Assembly (NCBI GenBank): GCA_964487745.1
Contig: CAZASG010000017.1
Location: forward strand, 1 to 64,000
Direction of reading: 5' to 3'
Source: Desulfolinea sp964487745
GTDB lineage: Bacteria; Chloroflexota; Anaerolineae; Anaerolineales; Villigracilaceae
DNA length: 64,000 nt
The position numbers and the translations under genes were made by a program. The notes under the pieces were generated by a model that searched no databases, had not been told where the DNA came from, and saw only the letters and a list, made by a program, of their open reading frames with translations. Of this stretch, positions 59,013-64,000 are shown piece after piece; position 1 is the stretch's first letter; each line of letters starts with the position of its first letter.

Positions 59013-59810
59013 CTATCGAATGCTCAATGAACCTGCGCCAAAATCAGCATTGATATCGACCTTGTTGATCGCTGTTTCATAATCGCTGGATTTGTAGTAA
59101 TCACCAACGCGCGGGAAGCGTTCACGGTCGATGTCGATCGAGGAGAGACCGCTATCCACCTGGATTCGGGCGGCAACCCCTTCGGGGACAGTAAATATTA
59201 CGGAGGCAGCACCCCCGTCCAGGTCCACGTGCGTTTGCCCGGCATTTGCGGGGAGGGTGATTTCAGTGTTGCTTGCGCCGGTTTCCACTTTCAGGTCAAC
59301 CACGCGTAGATCTGTCAGATCGATCTGTGCATCTGAAGCGCCCATTTCAAAAAGAAGCTCCCAGGTAACATCCTTGTTGAGTCCCAATTTCCACTCGCGG
59401 GCGCCCCATGACCAAGGCATGAAGGTGTGCATGAAATCGGCAGAGGAAGGTTTTAAGTTAACTTTGGTGAGATCATCGCCTTTGCGGACGCGATGCTCGA
59501 TGCCGCCGACAAAACTGCCGTTGAGCAACTCATTTGTACCGCTACGCTCGTTGAGATGAACTTGCCCGGCACCAAAGGAGAGTTTGAGCTTCCCGTTCAT
59601 TGTTCCATCAAGCGGGATGGACAGATCTTCCGTTTCCAATGCTTCAGGTCCGCGTGTGGCAGCCCAGAGTGTCCAAACGCCCATGGCGATGATGAAGCTG
59701 GGCCAGATCAGCTTCCAGATATTGATGGTGAGAATACCGAGGTTGCTGAGGAGCAAAAGTGCTCCGGCGAGGATGAAGACACTGCCCCAGAAAAAAGATT
59801 TTGTTTTCAT
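59013..59810 (-). CDS. LiaF-like protein with toast-rack-type C-terminal domain
   Basis: A 265-residue protein: two hydrophobic helices at the N-terminus (about 5-22 and 29-48), then a beta-rich domain (about 65-265) with repeats LSFGAGQVHLNERSG, GASDAQIDLTDLRV, GASNTEITLPAN and GGAASVIFTVPEG. The pattern parallels the 57847 protein. The ATG 59810 is set because AAGGAG precedes it; a start at 59864 would extend into the gap. It ends 10 bases before the next gene on the minus strand. Confidence 0.78.
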   Translation of the reverse strand: MKTKSFFWGSVFILAGALLLLSNLGILTINIWKLIWPSFIIAMGVWTLWAATRGPEALETEDLSIPLDGTMNGKLKLSFGAGQVHLNERSGTNELLNGSFVGGIEHRVRKGDDLTKVNLKPSSADFMHTFMPWSWGAREWKLGLNKDVTWELLFEMGASDAQIDLTDLRVVDLKVETGASNTEITLPANAGQTHVDLDGGAASVIFTVPEGVAARIQVDSGLSSIDIDRERFPRVGDYYKSSDYETAINKVDINADFGAGSLSIR

Positions 59811-59820
59811 CTTGTACTCC

Positions 59821-60387
59821 TTATTCCAATTCTTCGACGGCAGGCTCATCTTGCTCAACAACAACGCTGACTTCGGGTTGCTCCAGTTTGTCTTTACGCT
59901 TTCCGAAAAGAGCGCGTGACATTTGCCAGAAACCGGAGATGATCAGCAAGGCGGGCCAATATTGGATGATCTCTTTGGGGCCGCCGAGGAAAGATCCGAA
60001 AACGGCGAAGAAAACCGTGCTGATAAAGAGGAGAATGAAGGCAGCTTGGGCGGAGCCTTTATCACGGGTTTGGATGCTGTAGAAGAGCAGACCCAAGCCG
60101 ACAAAGCCGGGGATAAGCGTCCAGGCATATGCCCAGGATTCCCAGTCGCCGGTCACGTTCTGGTAATAAAGCAGACCACCAATCCCGCCGATAATAAAGG
60201 CCGGGATGGAAAGACCGGGGATATTGTTCAACACGCTGAAGATCAGGAAGATGACACCAGCGCCGATAATGAAGAGGGTCCAGTTGCCGTCTGCCCATGC
60301 GTTAAGCTGCGGAACGAATTGCACCGCCAGGAACCAGGCTCCGAGCAGGATCAAGATCAAACCGCCAGTAATATTTCCTTTTTTCAT
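59821..60387 (-). CDS. Membrane protein at the start of the LiaF-like cluster
   Basis: A 188-residue protein with about five hydrophobic helices (about 8-22, 36-54, 56-75, 85-103, 113-133, then a C-terminal segment about 137-155) and a charged tail ending VEQDEPAVEELE. It is the first gene of the minus-strand cluster (60387 to 56699), with AAGGAG about 6 bases before the ATG. Related to the LiaI-type membrane units downstream. No enzymatic motif. Confidence 0.7.
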   Translation of the reverse strand: MKKGNITGGLILILLGAWFLAVQFVPQLNAWADGNWTLFIIGAGVIFLIFSVLNNIPGLSIPAFIIGGIGGLLYYQNVTGDWESWAYAWTLIPGFVGLGLLFYSIQTRDKGSAQAAFILLFISTVFFAVFGSFLGGPKEIIQYWPALLIISGFWQMSRALFGKRKDKLEQPEVSVVVEQDEPAVEELE

Positions 60388-60619
60388 TAGATTTACTCCT
60401 TATAACTTTCTGTCATTGCGAGCGAAAGTTGCTCGCGGTGACGCTTTTGCTTTCAAGTGACCATACTATAGTTTCTACAGGGTCATGTGCAACAGTGCTG
60501 GAGGTCATGTGCAGGGTCATGTTATGAACTGTTCCACGCCAGTGCTTTTTGAAATTTGTAATGAAAAGTTGTATATTTGGGGTGCAATTTGCAAGAGGAT
60601 GACTTTGGGGAGGCTTACT
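60388..60619. promoter_or_regulatory. Region between the LiaF-like cluster and the TIR gene
   Basis: 232 bases with divergent promoters. Three direct copies of GGTCATGT (60481, 60503, 60515; the first two extended to GGTCATGTGCA) lie upstream of the TIR gene and may be operator sites. A GCGAGC hairpin remnant (about 60418-60436) resembles a dispersed palindrome. GGGGAGG lies 7 bases before the TIR ATG. Confidence 0.5.
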
Positions 60620-61579
60620 ATGGGAAGAAAAATTTTTTTGAGCTATTCACACCAGAACACTGAAGAAGCCACCAAACTGCGTGCGAAACTAGAAGAATGT
60701 GGTTACAGTGTCTGGATCGACCAGAAAATCAGGGGTGGAGATGATTGGGAGGATGCGATCAAGGATGCTTTACGGAAGGTCACAGATCTGGTCGTTTTAC
60801 TGTCTCCCCAAGCCGCAGATTCGGAATGGGTTGGGCAGGAAGTTTGGGCGGCGCGGCATACAAATAAGAAAACACATCCTGTACTCATTAAAGCCTTTGA
60901 TGGACGTCCTTACCCCCTTTGGGCACAGGATATTCAGCATTACGATTTCATAGGACAGCCTTATGAACAGGCCTTCAAGGAACTGTGTATTTCCCTAACG
61001 CCCCCGCACCCCGTACAGGAATTGTTGGATACGCGTCTTGAAGTTTATGAGAAAACGAAGGTCTTTCTAAGCGAAGAAGATTTACTACAGATTAAAATAG
61101 CAAGTTCTGAATTGGATATTTCTCCAGATGCAAGTGAATTCATTGAGAAGAGCGAAAAATATCATCGCGGCAAATGGGTGCGCTTTTTGACGGGCACTTT
61201 CCTGGGGGGAGGTCTCGCACTTTTTTACACACTTCTGCAGGGTAAGGATTTCGGGGAGGTAATGCTCATTTACAAGCTGGTTGCCTTTTTGATTGGAGGG
61301 GCGGGTGGATTCCTTTACATGCTTGGACGAGAAGCTCTTTTACGAACAGCACAAAATTTTGGTATGAGGCTTCTGGTTTCCGGGGGAGCATTCGCATTGG
61401 CTTTGACACTTAGCGCGATGATCTACGGCATGATTATCTCTCCATTCAAAATTGAAAGCTGGATCAAGTTTGGAATTTTTGGCGCAGGGACGGGCTTTTT
61501 ACTGGGCATCGGGTTGGAAATGTTTTTGATGTGGTTGCAGAAAGGGGATGAAAAAGCCCAAAAAACAATTACTAGTTAG
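60620..61579 (+). CDS. TIR-domain protein with C-terminal membrane helices
   Basis: A 319-residue protein. The N-terminal TIR domain (about 3-140) opens RKIFLSYSHQNTEEATKL and has DLVVLLSPQAADSEWVGQE with E74 at the position of the NADase glutamate. A linker precedes four hydrophobic helices (about 190-212, 220-242, 260-280, 285-305). TIR enzymes cleave NAD or make cyclic-ADP-ribose signals, or serve as scaffolds; here the fused membrane part suggests a membrane effector. The start is set at 60620 with GGGGAGG; the 60485 start lacks a site. A FecR-like gene follows 56 bases downstream. Confidence 0.85.
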   Translation: MGRKIFLSYSHQNTEEATKLRAKLEECGYSVWIDQKIRGGDDWEDAIKDALRKVTDLVVLLSPQAADSEWVGQEVWAARHTNKKTHPVLIKAFDGRPYPLWAQDIQHYDFIGQPYEQAFKELCISLTPPHPVQELLDTRLEVYEKTKVFLSEEDLLQIKIASSELDISPDASEFIEKSEKYHRGKWVRFLTGTFLGGGLALFYTLLQGKDFGEVMLIYKLVAFLIGGAGGFLYMLGREALLRTAQNFGMRLLVSGGAFALALTLSAMIYGMIISPFKIESWIKFGIFGAGTGFLLGIGLEMFLMWLQKGDEKAQKTITS

Positions 61580-61635
61580 AGAGAAGGTGATATTGTTTTG
61601 CTACCTTGTAAACTTTCTCTAAAAAGGAGCTTCTA

Positions 61636-62391
61636 ATGAAAGACAAAGGTTGTGTTTTTTTGGTCGTTGTCATCATCATCGTTGCTGCCTTCGTATTGTG
61701 GAATTCTTCGGACAATTCAGCCCCATCAGTTGACGAGCCCATTGGGCTAGGTATTGCGGAAACCCCGATTGTAGAGCGCGTCGCAAGTTCAGGCAGTGTG
61801 ATCGAATTATCTGTGGATTCCCTTGAAGACTTGTACCGAGGAGATCGGCTGACCCTAGATGAACGCGCAAAAGCATTGCTGAAATTTGGCGATATTCATA
61901 TCTATGCCTTGTTGAACTCAGATATGCAGATTGTTGCCAAAGGCTCTGATGAAAATCCCGGTCTCATAAACCTTCTGTTATGGACAGGTGGCATCATTTG
62001 CAAGGATGATGATCCAGAGCGGACGCCAAAGTTTTTTGTGGGGGATGGTCAGGAAATCACGGTGCTGGGCACAGATATGTTTCTTATCTACAATCCAGAC
62101 ATAATGTTGACGTGGGTGGGAAATTTCGACGGACAAGTTCAAATCAAAACAGCGAATTGGACGGTTGACCTGCCAGCCGGAAAACACGTTTTCGTTGAAA
62201 ACAAGCAGCTTTCCGATTTTTTCCCCCTCGATTTCACTCTGCAGGAGTTGATGACGTCGGTCGATATGGGGTTTTCGCCCATTGATACAATGGAGAGTTA
62301 CTGGAGATCTGTGATGCCAGTAGGCGACGGTGTTGCCACGGAAGCACCAGTTGAGGCAGAAGCAGCGGTTGAAGAAACGCCAGCGGAGTAA
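61636..62391 (+). CDS. Membrane-anchored FecR-like protein
   Basis: A 251-residue protein with an N-terminal membrane helix (about 7-24) and an extracytoplasmic domain. The middle resembles FecR: VIELSVDSLEDLYRGDRLTLDERAKALLKFGDIHIYALLNSDMQIV (about 55-100) and VLGTDMFLIYNPDIMLTWVGNFDGQVQIKTANWTVDLPAGKHVFV. The C-terminal tail is Glu/Ala rich (VEAEAAVEE). FecR domains usually transmit surface signals. AAGGAG lies 6 bases before the ATG. It is probably in one operon with the TIR gene, which is unusual for a FecR-like protein. Confidence 0.68.
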   Translation: MKDKGCVFLVVVIIIVAAFVLWNSSDNSAPSVDEPIGLGIAETPIVERVASSGSVIELSVDSLEDLYRGDRLTLDERAKALLKFGDIHIYALLNSDMQIVAKGSDENPGLINLLLWTGGIICKDDDPERTPKFFVGDGQEITVLGTDMFLIYNPDIMLTWVGNFDGQVQIKTANWTVDLPAGKHVFVENKQLSDFFPLDFTLQELMTSVDMGFSPIDTMESYWRSVMPVGDGVATEAPVEAEAAVEETPAE

Positions 62392-62573
62392 GCAGGGATA
62401 CGAGAGAAGATCGGAAAGCTGCCACAGCACAATACGCGCCGTGCCAGTTTATTTAGCCCATCCCAGCGGTTAATCCAAACCCTCTAGTGCACAGCCCGCT
62501 CTTCAGAGATGCCGCCTTCGAGTTGTCATGTGATTTGCTTACTATTCTTCTCCTAAATTCGCAGAATTAGAGG

Positions 62574-62631
62574 GAAGGAATCAAAAATAGACTGTTATCG
62601 TGAAAGATGACAGTCTATTTTTGATTCCTTC
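62574..62631. terminator. Long perfect hairpin, bidirectional terminator-like
   Basis: 22-bp perfect arms (start GAAGGAATC, stop GATTCCTTC) around a 14-base loop, with A- and T-tracts inside the arms, between the convergent FecR-like gene and the membrane protein gene. The 250-base gap 62392-62641 otherwise shows only an imperfect TCTCCTAAATT/AATTAGAGG palindrome at about 62549. Confidence 0.8.
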
Positions 62632-62641
62632 AGCTATAAAT

Positions 62642-63475
62642 TTATTTTAGAATTTGTTGTGTTTTCCAAGTGCCATAAGCACCCGCTATAAAAATTGTCA
62701 CTATGAAAAAAGCATAGAGAAAAGAAGAAAAATGTGTCCAATTTATTACGTTTGGGTAACGCAATAAATTGATAATCTGAAGGGTGCCATAAGTAAAGTA
62801 ACTGATGAACATTGGGGAAAGGCGTGCCCAATCATTTTCATACGAAGCGTGCAAGGCGATTACGCCAATTCCCACGCCCCATGCGCCGATGGCTCGTGAT
62901 GTGAGCAGAGATAATTTCCAGGGCCATAGCGGGATGGTCGTTTCGGGAATGAGCAGCATGGCGCTGCCGAAGATGAGCATGGTCAGTCCCTGTAGGGTCA
63001 AGGTGGCGCGCAACCAAACAGGCAGCGTATCGTTGCGGGCTGGCTCTTCACCATTTTGGCGAATTTGCAGCATCCATAAGATCGTCAAGGCGATGGGCAC
63101 ACTGATATAGATGAAGAGCCAGACCCAGGTTCCAGCGAGTGTGATGAAAACGGGACTATCAAAATGAAATTTATCTATGTGAAGAAGAGTGGCGATTGAA
63201 GTCAGGATCGTGAAGGCGAGCACGCCCGGCACCGCGATGCGGGCATTCGCCCAAATTTTTTCACGAGCAGCCAGAAATTCGATCAGAAAACTGGCGAGGT
63301 AGCCTGCGCCAAGAAAGGCGGCGGTGAGCGGTGGATTGATTGTCCACGAGAAGTAGATGTTCGTTTGCTCCGAAAGAAAATAAAGCGATAGCCCCACTGA
63401 TAAGACGAGAAAGCTGGCAACGTAGAGGATAATGCGAATCCCCGCTGTGGTTTTCTTCAAATCTGTACTATTCAT
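62642..63475 (-). CDS. Polytopic membrane protein
   Basis: A 277-residue protein with about eight hydrophobic helices (about 12-30, 40-62, 80-100, 108-128, 160-178, 186-205, 218-235, 250-270). There are a charged N-terminus and several conserved-looking Trp and Pro residues, but no family I recognise. It is the only gene of a minus-strand transcript here and converges on the hairpin at 62574. An in-frame ATG at 63475 has a weak AAAGGAG (about 6 bases upstream). Confidence 0.65.
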   Translation of the reverse strand: MNSTDLKKTTAGIRIILYVASFLVLSVGLSLYFLSEQTNIYFSWTINPPLTAAFLGAGYLASFLIEFLAAREKIWANARIAVPGVLAFTILTSIATLLHIDKFHFDSPVFITLAGTWVWLFIYISVPIALTILWMLQIRQNGEEPARNDTLPVWLRATLTLQGLTMLIFGSAMLLIPETTIPLWPWKLSLLTSRAIGAWGVGIGVIALHASYENDWARLSPMFISYFTYGTLQIINLLRYPNVINWTHFSSFLYAFFIVTIFIAGAYGTWKTQQILK

Positions 63476-63526
63476 GTCATACTCCTTTTACCGATAAATT
63501 GTGAAAAAAATAAAGTAGCTACGAAA

Positions 63527-63976
63527 CTACCATTTGTCTTGTAACAAAAAGGGGGATGCTTCATTTTCTTTAAGTCTTCTTACTTTTTGTTCAAACACTT
63601 TAGGGAAGTTTTTCCATTGTCTCAAGTTCTTGTTTTTCTCAAGTTCCAAATCAAGAACTTGGAGAGCAGGTCTTCTTGAGAGTACGCTTACATTTGGTAC
63701 GGGGACTTTAGAAGGAAAGTTGTCCTGAGTTAGTAGATATAAAACAGGCAAAGGTATCGATTTTGAAAGCAACTTCAAGGGTTCGGGATTTTCCCAATTG
63801 GTACGCTGATACTTAAATTTTTCTTTTTGATTGTGTTGTCGTCTATACTCATTTTCAAACAACCAATATATATCGTCAAGTTTTTGTGCTATTGAGTTTG
63901 CGAGAAGGGTATTTGTATTCTTTTCTTCACAAAATGCATATGTCCAAGGAATAGCATATTGTAAAACAGTTGACAT
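63527..63976 (-). CDS. C-terminal part of an unidentified protein, cut by the window edge
   Basis: The minus-strand frame is open from the first base at the right window edge (64000) to a stop at 63527, and continues as LSTPKERHMSTVLQYAIPW before the internal ATG. So the 149 residues from 63976 are probably only the C-terminal part of a longer protein. It is hydrophilic, with YRRQHNQKEKFKYQ and several aromatic residues, and no recognised domain. Composition differs from the neighbouring genes (AT-rich), which may point to recent acquisition. Confidence 0.55.
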   Translation of the reverse strand: MSTVLQYAIPWTYAFCEEKNTNTLLANSIAQKLDDIYWLFENEYRRQHNQKEKFKYQRTNWENPEPLKLLSKSIPLPVLYLLTQDNFPSKVPVPNVSVLSRRPALQVLDLELEKNKNLRQWKNFPKVFEQKVRRLKENEASPFLLQDKW

Positions 63977-64000
63977 ATGTCTTTCTTTTGGGGTTGATAA

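Noticed and set aside
1..64000. CRISPR array, integrase, transposase or phage genes
   Set aside because: No regularly spaced repeats and no such protein families were found on either strand.

Overview
The window looks like a chromosomal segment of a mesophilic member of the Chloroflexota, most likely class Anaerolineae. This is inferred from gene content, not from a marker phylogeny. The pointers are membrane-anchored TPR proteins with Pro/Thr linkers, a bacterial Elp3, an ALDH16-type double aldehyde dehydrogenase, repeated LiaF-like membrane proteins, CIRCE-controlled groESL, and very many perfect intergenic palindromes. Base composition is near 50 % GC. There is no rRNA, CRISPR array, phage or insertion sequence. 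Gene order is that of a core/accessory mosaic with short operons on both strands.

Layout. 0.3-3.8 kb: deoC plus a two-domain ALDH16-like dehydrogenase. 3.8-8.3 kb: tRNA-Asn, a fumarylacetoacetase-family hydrolase, tRNA-Val, a 55-residue membrane protein, an O6-alkylguanine-DNA methyltransferase, a TyrA-like dehydrogenase, a GIY-YIG protein and a phosphoribosyltransferase. 8.3-11.8 kb: a HTH regulator behind a structured leader, small membrane proteins and holA. 11.9-17.6 kb: a translationally coupled cyclic-di-GMP operon (binding lipoprotein, HD-GYP sensor, GGDEF sensor). 17.9-22.3 kb: B12-binding mutase subunit, MeaB, GNAT, prs, mutM. 22.3-31 kb: universal stress protein, TauE/SafE permease, elp3 divergent from a Trm9-like methyltransferase, a second GGDEF sensor, a sugar-type MFS carrier, trmD. 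31-38.9 kb: twin TPR proteins, a kinase-like protein, groESL, a PpiC-type lipoprotein. 39-46 kb: ilvE, cupin, DUF166, a PadR-controlled FAD oxidoreductase and a TetR-controlled operon. 46-54.6 kb: a gene-remnant scar, HsmA, NUDIX, thiolase, folK, folP, a zinc-ribbon protein and a penicillin-binding-protein homologue with degenerate active sites. 54.7-60.4 kb: a LiaFSR/PspC-like envelope-stress cluster. 60.6-64 kb: a TIR-membrane protein with a FecR-like partner, a membrane protein and a gene cut by the window edge.

How it fits together. Three regulatory themes stand out: c-di-GMP signalling driven by an orphan solute-binding lipoprotein; an envelope-stress module (histidine kinase, response regulator, PspC and LiaF-like proteins) beside an apparently catalytically dead PBP; and wobble-uridine tRNA modification (Elp3 with a candidate Trm9). 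The strongest unusual observations are the pseudo-PBP, the Elp3/Trm9-like divergent pair, the ligand-sensing c-di-GMP operon without a transporter, and a palindromic repeat inserted in frame in the catalytic loop of dihydropteroate synthase. I did not find one large undescribed system. These are candidate smaller ones.
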